Of a stretch of DNA of 42,554 nucleotides, positions 15,500 through 24,197 are shown in pieces (position 1 is the stretch's first letter; the number at the start of each line of letters is the position of its first letter). The notes beneath the pieces were generated by a model. That model was not told the origin of the DNA. It saw nothing but the letters and a program-made list of their open reading frames with translations, and did not search any database. The position numbers were made by a program, and so were the translations under genes. This DNA comes from Lachnospiraceae bacterium (GTDB taxonomy: Bacteria; Bacillota; Clostridia; Lachnospirales; Lachnospiraceae), in the NCBI GenBank assembly GCA_017462755.1, contig JAFTQM010000042.1:1-42554 (forward strand). Reading direction: 5' to 3'.

Positions 15500-16384
15500 T
15501 TACACATCATCGCCCTTTTGGTAACCCTCTGGGATATACTCAAACAAGCTGTAACCAAAATACTCCTGCTGCAACGCTTCCAGCGTTCCATCCTCATAAA
15601 GTGTTTCCCATGCCTTGTCATAGGCATCTGCCAGCTCCTGCTCTTTCCGGTTGAAAAGAGGCCAGGTCGGAATTGCCTTATAAGCCACATAGGAAAGCTG
15701 AGCTGCGTAATCATGGTATTCACCACCCTCACGAACTACATTGTTCTCATATGAGGTCTTGATATCAAATACCGCATCATATCTTCCCTCCAGCACCCAC
15801 TGATAGGAATCCGAATTACTGAACTGTTCTGCTGCAATCAGCTCAACCTGCGCATCCGGATGTGTCTTATTGTAGTTTTCCACTATGGTATACTGTGCAT
15901 TCTGCGGCGCCAATGGAACCAGTCTGCCACTGAATCCTGCAAAGGATTCCATATCCTTAATCCAGTCTGCATATTCCGTTTTGAAGGTAAGACCCGTGAT
16001 ACTGGAGCCGATGTAATGCTCCGGGAATACATAGCTCTCCGTTCTTGCTGCAGTCCACCAGACTCCCTTAGTACCAATCTGATATCTACCCGATTCTACT
16101 CCAATGAGCAAATCATCATCGTTTGTTCCAACAAACTCAAACTCATATTCCGAAAGAAGCTCATCAATCGCTTTTAATACTGCGACCTCATATCCATCCG
16201 ATACTCCATTCTCATCGATGTAATCATATGGTGCATACGCCTGCGAATGTGCTACTGTAATTTTTCTTACTCCATCCTCTGAGTTTTTTACATCCACTTC
16301 CCGGTTATTCTTATTTCCGCAGCCGGTCGCACCAAGTGCGACTCCGGCTGAAACAAATGCTAATGCGAATAATTTCTTCTTCAT
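15500..16384 (-). CDS. Amino-acid ABC importer substrate-binding lipoprotein
   Basis: 294 residues, ATG with GGGAGGAAT upstream. A lipoprotein signal peptide is clear: MKKKLFALAFVSAGVALGAT then GCG, with the lipid-bearing Cys at 22. The mature part is a type II periplasmic binding fold of the SBP_bac_3 family (ITVAHSQAYAPYDYIDENGVSDGYEVAVLKAI, then the lobe crossover near residues 110-200). It would be anchored outside the membrane and deliver ligand to the two permeases. The binding pocket aromatic and Arg positions are atypical (KGVWWTAARTESYVFP), so the ligand may not be a standard amino acid. A small hairpin GGCAC/GTGCC (15483-15495) just after the stop could raise the stability of this message relative to the downstream genes. 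Confidence 0.92.
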   Translation of the reverse strand: MKKKLFALAFVSAGVALGATGCGNKNNREVDVKNSEDGVRKITVAHSQAYAPYDYIDENGVSDGYEVAVLKAIDELLSEYEFEFVGTNDDDLLIGVESGRYQIGTKGVWWTAARTESYVFPEHYIGSSITGLTFKTEYADWIKDMESFAGFSGRLVPLAPQNAQYTIVENYNKTHPDAQVELIAAEQFSNSDSYQWVLEGRYDAVFDIKTSYENNVVREGGEYHDYAAQLSYVAYKAIPTWPLFNRKEQELADAYDKAWETLYEDGTLEALQQEYFGYSLFEYIPEGYQKGDDV

Positions 16385-16414
16385 ACTAAATTCCTCCCTA
16401 AAAACATTTCTCCC

Positions 16415-17353
16415 TTAATTGTTATTAAAAAGTGGTGTCGAAAGATAGCGGTCACCGGAATCCGGAAGCAACGCTACGATGGTCTTTCCTTGATTTTCCG
16501 GACGCTTTGCGAGAATTGTAGCTGCCTTTAATGCAGCACCGGAAGAAATACCCACCAAAATACCCTCGCTTACCGCAAATGCTTTTCCTTCTGCAAATGC
16601 ATCTTCATTTTCGATTGTAATAATTTCATCATAGACTTTCGTGTTTAATGTCTCCGGCACAAAACCAGCACCAATTCCCTGAATTTTGTGCGCTCCCGGT
16701 GTGCCCTGCGAAAGTACCGGACTACCGGCAGGCTCTACCGCTACAATCTTCACCTTCGGATTCTGCTCCTTCAGATATTCTCCTACACCACTAATCGTTC
16801 CACCGGTACCAACACCTGCAACAAAGATATCTACCTTGCCCTCTGTCTGCTCCCAAATCTCCGGCCCTGTAGTAGCCTTATGCACTGCCGGATTTGCCGA
16901 ATTGGTAAACTGTCCGAGAATTACTGCACCCGGAATGGAGTCCTTTAATTCCTCTGCCTTTGCAATAGCTCCTTTCATTCCCTTTGCACCCTCGGTCAGT
17001 ACCAGTTCGGCACCATATGCCTTTAACAGATTTCTTCTCTCTACACTCATCGTATCCGGCAGGGTAAGTATCGCTTTGTAGCCCTTTGCCGTAGCGACTG
17101 CTGCCAGACCGATTCCGGTATTACCACTGGTTGGCTCAATGATGGTAGCTCCCGGGGTCAGAATTCCTTTCTTTTCCGCATCCTCAAGCATTGCCAGTGC
17201 AATACGATCCTTGACCGAGCCTGCCGGATTCAGATACTCCAGCTTTGCCAATATAACTGCCTGTGTTGCTTCTGCCTTTGCTGCATAACGGCTTGCTCTT
17301 AATAATGGGGTACCTCCAATTAACTCTAATGAACTCTCAATAATTTTACTCAT
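16415..17353 (-). CDS. cysK: Cysteine synthase (O-acetylserine sulfhydrylase)
   Basis: 312 residues, ATG start with GGAGGAAT upstream. K48 in [13 protein letters not shown] forms the PLP Schiff base; [11 protein letters not shown] binds the substrate carboxylate; [20 protein letters not shown] binds the phosphate. The [15 protein letters not shown] end is also typical of CysK. It makes cysteine from O-acetylserine and sulfide. In this operon sulfide can come from the PatB-like lyase or the trans-sulfuration enzyme upstream, and the cysteine made can feed NifS downstream. Length is standard. The gap to the upstream lyase gene is 58 bases and to the downstream lipoprotein 30 bases. Confidence 0.96.
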   Translation of the reverse strand: MSKIIESSLELIGGTPLLRASRYAAKAEATQAVILAKLEYLNPAGSVKDRIALAMLEDAEKKGILTPGATIIEPTSGNTGIGLAAVATAKGYKAILTLPDTMSVERRNLLKAYGAELVLTEGAKGMKGAIAKAEELKDSIPGAVILGQFTNSANPAVHKATTGPEIWEQTEGKVDIFVAGVGTGGTISGVGEYLKEQNPKVKIVAVEPAGSPVLSQGTPGAHKIQGIGAGFVPETLNTKVYDEIITIENEDAFAEGKAFAVSEGILVGISSGAALKAATILAKRPENQGKTIVALLPDSGDRYLSTPLFNNN

Positions 17354-17411
17354 ACAATTATTCCTCCATTTTCAATTGATTTTATTTTACTTTTCACCTT
17401 CCGCTGTAGCT

Positions 17412-18662
17412 TTATTCCAACTCTTCAAAAGCCGCGGCTAATCTTCCTAATGCCTCATGTAATGTCTTTTTCGGACAAGCAATATTAATTCGTTGAAAGC
17501 CTTTTCCCGCCCTTCCGAACATCCTGCCGTCATCCAACCATAAACCTGCTTTTTGAACAATCCGTTCATTTAATTCCTGTTCGCTCAAACCATAGGCTCT
17601 GAAATCCAGCCAGACAAGATAGGTTCCTTCTAACTCGGTCATTCGTATCTTCGGGAGCTTCTCCTTCAAAAAATCTCTCGTATCATCTGCATTTCCCTGA
17701 ATGTACCGGAGCAATGCATCCAGCCACTCCTCGCCATGCCGGTACGCTGCCTCGCAAGCTACCAGTCCCGGCAAGCTCAGCTGACTGTAACCGGTCGCAT
17801 TGATTTCCCGACAAAACCGTTCCCGCAGCTCCTTATTTGCAATGAAGATATTCGAAACCTGAAGCCCTGCAATATTGAACGTTTTGCTTGGAGAGGTACA
17901 CACAATACCAAATTCCCTATAAGCTTCTTTGACATTTGTAAACACAGTATGCTTCGGGGCTGTTGCTTCGGCATACGCACTCTGCGCAGCATTTCCTGCC
18001 AAACACTTTGCCTTCTTCGAATCAAAGATAAAATCTGCATGAATCTCATCACTGATAACAATTACCTTGTGCTGATAACAGATATCTCCGAGCCTTGCTA
18101 ATTCTTCTTTTGTCCACACCCTGCCAACCGGATTGTGCGGATTGCAAAGCAGAAACAGCTTCACATTCTCTTCAACAATTTTTTTCTCAAAATCCTCGAA
18201 ATCGATTTGATAGTGTCCGCCCTCATCCTGACAAAGTTCATTCGTTACCAGCTTTCGTTTATTATCCAAAATCACTTCAGAAAACGGATAGTAAACCGGC
18301 GGTTGTATCAATACCGCTTCGCCCTCCTTTGTATATGCACGGATTGCCATGGCAAGAGCGTACACAACACCCGGTGTCTTTACCAGCCATTCCTCCCTCA
18401 CTTTCCAGTCATGGCGGCGTTTCATCCAGCTTTGCAGGGCATCAAAATAGCTTTCCTTCGCTTCACTGTAGCCGAAAATACCATGGTGATCTATCTCCTC
18501 AAGTGCCTCTTGGATATAAGAGGAAACCTTGAAATCCATATCCGCAACCCACAACGGAAGAATTCCCTCCGGCTTTCCGCGTTCCTTGGCAAAATCATAT
18601 TTTAAGCTTCTTGTATTCTTACGATTAATGACTGTATCAAAGTCCAGATTTTTTTCACTCAT
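17412..18662 (-). CDS. patB: PatB/MalY-family PLP-dependent C-S lyase
   Basis: 416 residues from the ATG at 18662 with GGAAAGGAGA upstream; an in-frame TTG at 18680 begins inside that site. It is a fold-type I aminotransferase-like enzyme: LPLWVADMDFKVSSYIQEAL, the NPHNPVGR motif, and DEIHADF. The Schiff-base lysine is K260 in SPSKTFNIAGLQ. The C-terminal RINIACPKKTL carries the substrate-carboxylate Arg. It splits cystathionine or other cysteine S-conjugates to thiol, pyruvate and ammonia. Between DEIHADFIFDSKK and the lysine motif it has an extra stretch (about residues 218-240, Ala-rich) that I do not expect in PatB. It is 52 bases after the upstream enzyme gene. Confidence 0.9.
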   Translation of the reverse strand: MSEKNLDFDTVINRKNTRSLKYDFAKERGKPEGILPLWVADMDFKVSSYIQEALEEIDHHGIFGYSEAKESYFDALQSWMKRRHDWKVREEWLVKTPGVVYALAMAIRAYTKEGEAVLIQPPVYYPFSEVILDNKRKLVTNELCQDEGGHYQIDFEDFEKKIVEENVKLFLLCNPHNPVGRVWTKEELARLGDICYQHKVIVISDEIHADFIFDSKKAKCLAGNAAQSAYAEATAPKHTVFTNVKEAYREFGIVCTSPSKTFNIAGLQVSNIFIANKELRERFCREINATGYSQLSLPGLVACEAAYRHGEEWLDALLRYIQGNADDTRDFLKEKLPKIRMTELEGTYLVWLDFRAYGLSEQELNERIVQKAGLWLDDGRMFGRAGKGFQRINIACPKKTLHEALGRLAAAFEELE

Positions 18663-18714
18663 TCCTGCTCTCCTTTCCAAAACCTTTTCACTACCAACCT
18701 GCTATCGCTGCGTT

Positions 18715-19863
18715 TTACAGCACTCCAAACGCCTGCTCCAAATCCCGCGTCAAATCTTCGATATTCTCAATGCCTACCGAAAGCCGTAGCACCCGGTCAT
18801 TGATTCCGTTCTTTTCCCGCAGCTCTGCCGGTACGTCCGCATGTGTCTGCGTAATCGGATAAGTAATCAATGTCTCCACACCGCCCAGACTTTCCGCAAA
18901 AGCAATCAGTTTCACATTGCCTAGTATCTTCTCCACCTGCTCCTTTGTATTTACTTCAAAGGTAAGCATTGCGCCAAAGCCGCTTGCCTGTTTCTTCATA
19001 ATCTCATATCCCGGATGCTCTATCAGCCCCGGATAAATGACCCTCGTCACTTCCGTTCTGCTCTTCAGCCAATGTGCAAGTCGAAGCGCATTTTCCTGTG
19101 CCTTTTCCATCCGAAGTGCCAAGGTCTTGATACCTCTTAAAATCAACCAGCTGTCAAAGGGTGCAAGCATTGCTCCGGTCGTTTTTATCAGGAACCGCAC
19201 ACGTTCTGCGATTTCTTTTGTCCCGGATACCACAAAGCCTGCCAGCGTATCATTATGCCCACCAAGATATTTTGTTCCGCTATGCACCACGATGTCCGCC
19301 CCCAGCTTTAACGGATTCTGAAAATATGGTGATAAGAATGTATTATCTACAATCAACAGCAAGCCATGCTTCTTTGCTGCCTCCGAAAGCTTTGCAATAT
19401 CCACGACGTTCATCATTGGATTCGTTGGTGTTTCCAAAAAGATTGCCTTGGTGCGCTCCGTGATATACTCCTCTACATTTTCTCTGCTCAAATCCACATC
19501 GGTAATCTCAATTCCGTTTTTCTTGCTGATATTTAAGAATAATCTTACACTTCCGCCATAGAGGTCCTCATCTACAAGCACCTGATCGCCCGGCCGGAAC
19601 AGCTCCGCTACAGCTGCAATTGCTGCCATACCACTGGAAAACGCTACCGCATCCACGCCTCCCTCCAGACCGGCAACCACCTTCTCTACCTGCTCTCTAG
19701 TCGGATTCTGCAACCGACTGTAATCATAACCAGTGCTCTGTCCTAATCCCGGATGTGCAAAGGTTGCTGTCTGGTAGATTGGGAAACTAACCGCCCCGGA
19801 TCTATCACAGCTTCCCTGACAATCCTCTAAATGTAAACATCTTGTTTCAATATCGTAACTCAT
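18715..19863 (-). CDS. Cystathionine gamma-synthase/lyase family PLP enzyme
   Basis: 382 residues, ATG start with GGAGGTGTAGG upstream. Cys/Met-metabolism family marks: SFPIYQTATFAHPG, the PLP-phosphate residues YSRLQNPTR, AFSSGMAAIAAV, VDNTFLSPYFQNPLKLGADIVVHSGTK with Schiff-base K198, and the C-terminal SLGGVETLITYP...RLSVGIENIEDL. The family includes MetB, MetC, CGL and O-acetylhomoserine sulfhydrylase; the SLGGVETLI signature fits MetB/CGL better than the longer sulfhydrylases, but substrate cannot be fixed. It is the first gene of the sulfur operon, 72 bases after the predicted start site, and its expression is likely controlled by the LysR protein encoded upstream. Confidence 0.92.
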   Translation of the reverse strand: MSYDIETRCLHLEDCQGSCDRSGAVSFPIYQTATFAHPGLGQSTGYDYSRLQNPTREQVEKVVAGLEGGVDAVAFSSGMAAIAAVAELFRPGDQVLVDEDLYGGSVRLFLNISKKNGIEITDVDLSRENVEEYITERTKAIFLETPTNPMMNVVDIAKLSEAAKKHGLLLIVDNTFLSPYFQNPLKLGADIVVHSGTKYLGGHNDTLAGFVVSGTKEIAERVRFLIKTTGAMLAPFDSWLILRGIKTLALRMEKAQENALRLAHWLKSRTEVTRVIYPGLIEHPGYEIMKKQASGFGAMLTFEVNTKEQVEKILGNVKLIAFAESLGGVETLITYPITQTHADVPAELREKNGINDRVLRLSVGIENIEDLTRDLEQAFGVL

Positions 19864-19941
19864 CCTACACCTCCGTCATTCCCTTTGTTCTATCTGATGC
19901 AAAATCAACTCTTGCATTTCCTGTCTGTTTGTTATGCTTTG

Positions 19942-19971
19942 ATTATAGATTCTTTTTCCGAAAAGTGTTAA
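19942..19971 (-). promoter_or_regulatory. Predicted promoter of the sulfur amino-acid operon
   Basis: On the minus strand TTAACA (19971-19966), 18-base spacer, perfect TATAAT (19947-19942). Start near 19935, 72 bases before the first gene. The slightly long spacer and the inverted repeat just upstream fit a LysR-activated promoter. Confidence 0.65.
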
Positions 19972-19983
19972 TTCCAAAAAAAT

Positions 19984-20018
19984 ATGGTTTGTTATAAGTT
20001 AAACCTATAACAAACCAT
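19984..20018. promoter_or_regulatory. Perfect 13-bp inverted repeat: candidate LysR operator and/or lysR terminator
   Basis: ATGGTTTGTTATA (19984-19996) and TATAACAAACCAT (20006-20018) are perfectly inverted around a 9-base centre. The midpoint at 20001 is about 66 bases upstream of the predicted start of the sulfur operon, matching the -65 recognition site of LysR-type regulators, and the inner arms give a T-N11-A type dyad. On the minus strand the right-hand side is followed by ATTTTTTT, so the same element could also end the lysR transcript, 35 bases after its stop. Both roles may be true. Confidence 0.65.
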
Positions 20019-20052
20019 GTTTTTGTTTTCTCTATTTCATTTTGATTTTCTT

Positions 20053-20961
20053 TTACAAAACTCTTCCCTTATATTTCTGCAGTTCATCAATATATCGTTT
20101 TCCTAAGCGGCTTAACGGCATCTGTTTATGCTTGATATATCCAATCGTCATCGTTTCCTGCGTATTCAGCGGTACTGCTGCATATTCCTCTCCATTCAGC
20201 TCTGCACAAATGATTCCGGAGCATAAGGTATAACCATTCAGACCTACCATCAAATTCAGCAGGGTCGCACGATCATCTGCTTTAATAATCTGTCGGTATT
20301 CATGCGCACTCAAAACCTCTTCCGCAAAATAAAAGGAATTATTGTCTCCCTGCTCAAACGAAAGACATGGGTACTGCTGCAAATCCTCAAAGTCAATGAT
20401 TTCTTTCTCTGCCAATGGATTGGTCTTGCTCAGATACACATAAATCCCGCAATCAAACAGCGGAATGAATTCCATTCCCCGGTCTCGCAAAAGCTTATCC
20501 AAAAATTTTGCATTGAACTCATTTCGATAAAGGATGCCTAGCTCGCTTCGATGCTGACGAACATTCTCGATAACCTCGCTGGTACGGGTTTCATGAATTG
20601 CAAACTCATACTCATCCATGCCGAATTCCTTCGCCATCTGAATGAACGCCTCTACCGCAAAGGTATAATGCTGCATCGATACACTAAATTTTTTCTTGAG
20701 TACTGTATTTTTCAAATAGCGCACTTCCATGAGCTGATAATACTCAAGCATCTGTCTGGCATATCCCAAAAACTCCTCCCCCTCCGGCGTAAGTACAATT
20801 CCACGGTTTGAGCGGGCAAAAATCTCAATATGGAGCTCCTGCTCCAAATCCTTAATTGTATTAGATAGACTCGGCTGCGTTACAAACAGCTCGGCTGCTG
20901 CCTTATTCATTGATTTATGGTCCGCAATCGCTACCACATATCTTAATTGCTGTAGTGTCAT
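20053..20961 (-). CDS. LysR-family transcriptional regulator, probable sulfur-operon activator
   Basis: 302 residues, ATG after GAAAGAAGGATT. The N-terminal winged helix is textbook: MTLQQLRYVVAIADHKSMNKAAAELFVTQPSLSNTIKDLE (helix-turn-helix ~17-37) and RSNRGIVLTPEGEEFL. Residues ~90-300 form the effector-binding periplasmic-like domain. It is a member of the CysB/YtlI-like broad group by size and by context: the sulfur amino-acid operon starts 189 bases downstream on the same strand, with a perfect inverted repeat at the LysR position. The effector would then be O-acetylserine or a similar sulfur-status signal, which is inferred. It lies 65 bases after the membrane-protein gene at 21027-21413 and might also be read from that operon. 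Confidence 0.9.
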   Translation of the reverse strand: MTLQQLRYVVAIADHKSMNKAAAELFVTQPSLSNTIKDLEQELHIEIFARSNRGIVLTPEGEEFLGYARQMLEYYQLMEVRYLKNTVLKKKFSVSMQHYTFAVEAFIQMAKEFGMDEYEFAIHETRTSEVIENVRQHRSELGILYRNEFNAKFLDKLLRDRGMEFIPLFDCGIYVYLSKTNPLAEKEIIDFEDLQQYPCLSFEQGDNNSFYFAEEVLSAHEYRQIIKADDRATLLNLMVGLNGYTLCSGIICAELNGEEYAAVPLNTQETMTIGYIKHKQMPLSRLGKRYIDELQKYKGRVL

Positions 20962-21026
20962 AATCCTTCTTTCCCTTCTGCCACTCCGTCAAAGCCCATG
21001 GCATAATCCTCTTTTTCTCGTTTTTA

Positions 21027-21413
21027 TTATCTTTCGGATTTCAACAATTCATCTGCCAACGCGAGAATCTGCGGTGCCATTCGCTCCCGTTCTCTTTCGC
21101 TCACTTTCTTATACACCGGATAAGCACAGCCCATTAAAACCATTCCCAAAATCCCCACTACAATACCAAGCACAAATGCCTGCTCTGCCCAGACCAGACT
21201 ACAGCACATTCCGACTCCGAACAACAGACAACCAACGATTCCTATAACCAATGACCATATCGTACCCGGTCGCGCGACCGCCTCATCCATTTTTCGAAGC
21301 TGCTCCAGCTTGTCCTCCTCCCTCGTCATATATTTTCTTTTTATCTTTTCAATTTCTACCTGTCGTTCTGCTGAGTATGTATACTCAAATGATTGATTAT
21401 TTTGTTCCAACAT
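21027..21413 (-). CDS. Small two-helix membrane protein of two-component operon
   Basis: 128 residues, ATG at 21413, overlapping the end of the upstream gene by 17 bases. The first ~48 residues are charged and helical (a likely coiled coil, with KIKRKYMTREEDKLEQLRKMDE). Two hydrophobic helices follow at about residues 50-72 and 78-98, and then a basic cytoplasmic tail. No family is recognised with confidence. The tight overlap with the 302-residue membrane protein and the two-component genes suggests they act together, for example as an envelope-stress or transport accessory. Confidence 0.7.
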   Translation of the reverse strand: MLEQNNQSFEYTYSAERQVEIEKIKRKYMTREEDKLEQLRKMDEAVARPGTIWSLVIGIVGCLLFGVGMCCSLVWAEQAFVLGIVVGILGMVLMGCAYPVYKKVSERERERMAPQILALADELLKSER

Positions 21414-22305
21414 AATTCTCCATTCCGAATTCTTTATAATCCTTTTTTACACCGACCAGCATCAGAATTGCCATCGCATTAATCAGCAGACATACTGCCA
21501 ATCCGGTGGCACCGTTCGCCATCCGCCGCGCAAACACATTCCCTTCTCCAAACTGCGTAAGCATAGCCACCTGCATTGTAAATATCGAAACCATTGCCTT
21601 TGCCATATCAATTCGTTTGACTGCCGAAAAAATCGGATTTTGCCTGCGCCAATACCGCACTAGATAGATGATTGCCTTGGTCAGACAGTAAAACGAGTAC
21701 GCTGCGATGGCATAAATCATAAAGCCCGGATAGGTAATTGCCTGATTTCCGAAAACCACCATCACAACAATGACCGATATTGCAATATTCAAAATCAACA
21801 TCAGCCAGCCGCTTAACCGATACCGATGCAAGCCCTGCAAGTGCTTTTCCGCCTCACTCGCCTCTCCCCGTCGGTCACTCATATCCTGTCGCACCAGCAA
21901 AAAACGCATGATACTCAGAACCATATTGTAGCCTGCCATGGCAAACAGCCATGCCGATTGGTACAGCACTCCCACTACCACCTTGAATACTGCAAACGCA
22001 GCATTCAGCAGCAGTCCGCCGTACAACGAAATTCGAATCCGTAACGGTCGGTCCGTTAACAGCCGATTCGTATACGGATTACCATGCAGCTTTGCCTTGG
22101 TCCGTTTTATCAGTCCCGGCATCCTCGCACACACCGTGACAAGCATATATGCCGAAATAAAATAAGAAGCATATGCAACCACCGGATTTATGTCCTTCCC
22201 CAAAAAGACATACAAAAGCAATACCAAGGATAGATTAAACAAAAGAAAAACCCAGAAGGTTCCCGGAAATAGCAGCTTCCAAAGTACTTTCTTCCACTTA
22301 TCCAT
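21397..22305 (-). CDS. Polytopic membrane protein of two-component operon, function unknown
   Basis: 302 residues with about eight hydrophobic segments (near 15-35, 42-60, 92-112, 115-133, 165-185, 192-212, 235-250 and 262-283) and short basic loops; KHLQGLHRYRLSG is a notable cytoplasmic loop before the fifth. No signal for a transporter or enzyme family is visible to me. The start ATG at 22305 lies 8 bases inside the sensor-kinase gene, and the end overlaps the next gene by 17 bases, so all are translated from one message. Its genetic coupling to the kinase makes a role in sensing or in response to the signal plausible. Confidence 0.75.
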   Translation of the reverse strand: MDKWKKVLWKLLFPGTFWVFLLFNLSLVLLLYVFLGKDINPVVAYASYFISAYMLVTVCARMPGLIKRTKAKLHGNPYTNRLLTDRPLRIRISLYGGLLLNAAFAVFKVVVGVLYQSAWLFAMAGYNMVLSIMRFLLVRQDMSDRRGEASEAEKHLQGLHRYRLSGWLMLILNIAISVIVVMVVFGNQAITYPGFMIYAIAAYSFYCLTKAIIYLVRYWRRQNPIFSAVKRIDMAKAMVSIFTMQVAMLTQFGEGNVFARRMANGATGLAVCLLINAMAILMLVGVKKDYKEFGMENYVGTK

Positions 22306-23347
22306 TGGTACTCCTCCTTAAGCGGACAGTAAACGTACTTCCCTCGCCCAGCTGACTGCTGACCGAAATTTCACCGCCGCAAATATCAATCACACGTTTT
22401 ACCAATGCCAGACCCAGACCATTTCCCTTGGTCGCATGAGACGTATCTCCCTGATAAAACTTCTTAAAAATATTCCTTCCTGTCTCTGCACTCATGCCAC
22501 AGCCGGTATCCTTGACCTCAACATATACCAAGCTTTCGTCCTGCCGAAGCGACAGTGATACCGTTCCATTGGCTTCCGTAAATTTCAACGCATTCGACAG
22601 CAAATTATTCCATACCAGACTAAGAAGCTCTCTGTCTGCCTCAACACAAACCTCTTCCTCCAGATTTGCCTTTATCTCTATATTTTTCCTTTCCCAGACC
22701 GATTCGAATTCAAGCATACATTCACAAAGCTGCTCTCCCAAATCGTATCGCTCCACATTCGGATAAATCTGCTGATTTTCTAACTTATTCAGTTTTAAAA
22801 TATTCATCACAAGTGATGACAGCCGCTTCGTCTGCTCCGTAATCGCTCTGCCGTACTCTGCGCTCTGCTCCTTTGTTAAATCCGGATTTTGCAGCAGTGT
22901 TCCGTAATTTTGCATAACTGCTAGCGGTGTCTTTAACTCATGTGACACGTTTGCAATAAAATCCGTTCGCAGTGTCTCTACCCCGGAAAGCTCATCTATC
23001 ATTTTGTTCAAACCTGTAATAATCGTATCAAATTCGTTTCCGCTATCCTCTCCATGAATATACCGGATTCGTGTAGAAAAATCTCCTTTGATTACCTGAT
23101 TTATTCCAGTCTGAATCCTTCTGACCGGTTTCGTAATGGTCAAATGTCTGCGAATCGCATCAACCACACAGAATAAAAGCGTCAACAGCAAAATATTCAA
23201 AAATGTAATTGGTGCTGCCTCGCGAATCTCCTTCTCTTCCAAATTCATCGAACCCAAAAACAGCAGAAAGTTAAAGGTAACAACCGAAGCAATCAGCAAA
23301 AAAAACACGATAAAATTTACAATAGCATTGGTTTTCATCCGGCTCAT
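22298..23347 (-). CDS. Sensor histidine kinase with very short extracellular loop
   Basis: 349 residues. The ATG overlaps the response-regulator stop (ATGA). Domain order: helix at about 9-31, a loop of only ~14 residues (SMNLEEKEIREAAP), helix at about 46-66, HAMP linker (TKPVRRIQTGINQVIKGDFS), HisKA with the phosphorylated His in FIANVSHELKTPLAV (His about 140), then the HATPase N-box LVWNNLLSNALKF and G-boxes VKDTGCGMS and GNGLGLALVKRVI. All kinase boxes are intact. The tiny outside loop is like that of intramembrane-sensing kinases, which take their signal from a membrane partner; the two membrane proteins encoded downstream are candidates. Confidence 0.95.
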   Translation of the reverse strand: MSRMKTNAIVNFIVFFLLIASVVTFNFLLFLGSMNLEEKEIREAAPITFLNILLLTLLFCVVDAIRRHLTITKPVRRIQTGINQVIKGDFSTRIRYIHGEDSGNEFDTIITGLNKMIDELSGVETLRTDFIANVSHELKTPLAVMQNYGTLLQNPDLTKEQSAEYGRAITEQTKRLSSLVMNILKLNKLENQQIYPNVERYDLGEQLCECMLEFESVWERKNIEIKANLEEEVCVEADRELLSLVWNNLLSNALKFTEANGTVSLSLRQDESLVYVEVKDTGCGMSAETGRNIFKKFYQGDTSHATKGNGLGLALVKRVIDICGGEISVSSQLGEGSTFTVRLRRSTNG

Positions 23348-24018
23348 TGCTTTATCACCGCCTTATAGCCAAGTCCGTGTACCGTAACAATTTCAAAATC
23401 TTCGCAGCCCTTAAACTTATCCCGAAGCTTCGTCATATACACATCTACCACTCTTGGGCCGGATGCCGATTCCACATCCCAAAACTCATCCATCAGCTGG
23501 GAACGGGTAAACGTCTTTTTCGGATAAGATAAGAGCTTATACAAAATGTTGAACTCTCTTACCGTAAGTGTAACCTCCTCGTCCCCGACATACGCCGAAT
23601 GCTCCTCCATATCCAGCACGGTATTTCCCACGGTCAGCTTGCGATTGGTCGCTATCTTAGCTCTTCGCAGCAATGCTTCCACCCGCAGCAACAGCTCATT
23701 CAAATCAATCGGCTTTACCATATAATCATCCACGCCCACACCAAAGCCCTTGCGCTTTGACTCAAAATCCTCTCTCGCCGTCATAAACAAAATCGGAATA
23801 TCCTGATTCATTTCACGCACGGTCTTTGCAAACTCGTATCCGTCAATCTTCGGCATCATAATATCCGAAATAATCATATCGAACAAATTTCCGTACATTT
23901 CATTGTAAGCATCATTCGCATCCAAACAACCAACCGCTTCATAACCATTGCGATTCAGATACGCGCACACCGTCTGATTCAAATCTCTATCATCCTCTAC
24001 GACTAAAATCTTAAACAT
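23344..24018 (-). CDS. OmpR/PhoB-family response regulator
   Basis: 224 residues from the ATG at 24018 with GGAGGT six bases upstream; a GTG directly before it is in frame but too close. The receiver domain has the acidic pair (VVEDDRD), the phosphorylated Asp in MIISDIMMPKIDGYEF, the Thr switch MTAR and the Lys MVKPIDLNEL. After a linker, residues ~128-222 are a winged helix of the OmpR type, ending RVVDVYMTKLRDKF...VHGLGYKAV. It pairs with the kinase encoded downstream (4-base overlap). It is divergent from the nitrogenase-like operon across a 333-base region that carries direct repeats, so it may control that operon; this is inferred. Confidence 0.95.
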   Translation of the reverse strand: MFKILVVEDDRDLNQTVCAYLNRNGYEAVGCLDANDAYNEMYGNLFDMIISDIMMPKIDGYEFAKTVREMNQDIPILFMTAREDFESKRKGFGVGVDDYMVKPIDLNELLLRVEALLRRAKIATNRKLTVGNTVLDMEEHSAYVGDEEVTLTVREFNILYKLLSYPKKTFTRSQLMDEFWDVESASGPRVVDVYMTKLRDKFKGCEDFEIVTVHGLGYKAVIKQ

Positions 24019-24077
24019 CACCGTACCTCCTACTCTGACCTTCTGCTTTTATCATGCTCCAAGACCTATCTTATCGA

Positions 24078-24109
24078 AGTATATCATAGGAATGTTAAGA
24101 AAATATTAA
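24078..24109 (-). promoter_or_regulatory. Predicted promoter with PhoB/PhoP-like repeat before the response-regulator gene
   Basis: On the minus strand TATACT (24083-24078) is a good -10 for the two-component operon. No clear -35 exists; instead TTAATA (24109-24104) and TTAACA (24098-24093) form a direct repeat with 11-base spacing, the pattern bound by PhoB/PhoP-type OmpR regulators. This suggests autoregulation. Confidence 0.45.
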
Positions 24110-24197
24110 AGTAAGAAATCTTTTTAACACAAATTTGCTCTTTTGTATCTTCTAATTGATAAAATTTCTTAACAGTTCATTTCCTTTTGTTTTGTTA
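24110..24197. other. AT-rich part of the divergent intergenic region, nothing assigned
   Basis: The gene-free stretch 24019-24351 holds two opposed promoters and a set of direct repeats, listed separately. The middle part, 24110-24197, is AT-rich with two TTAACA words on the plus strand (near 24124 and 24172) that could be further regulator sites. I see no RNA gene or riboswitch fold in it. Confidence 0.4.

Noticed and set aside
19864-19941. A T-box or SAM riboswitch leader for the sulfur operon
   Set aside because: The predicted leader is only about 72 bases, and no T-box sequence (TGGNACCGCG-like) or SAM-box fold is visible.
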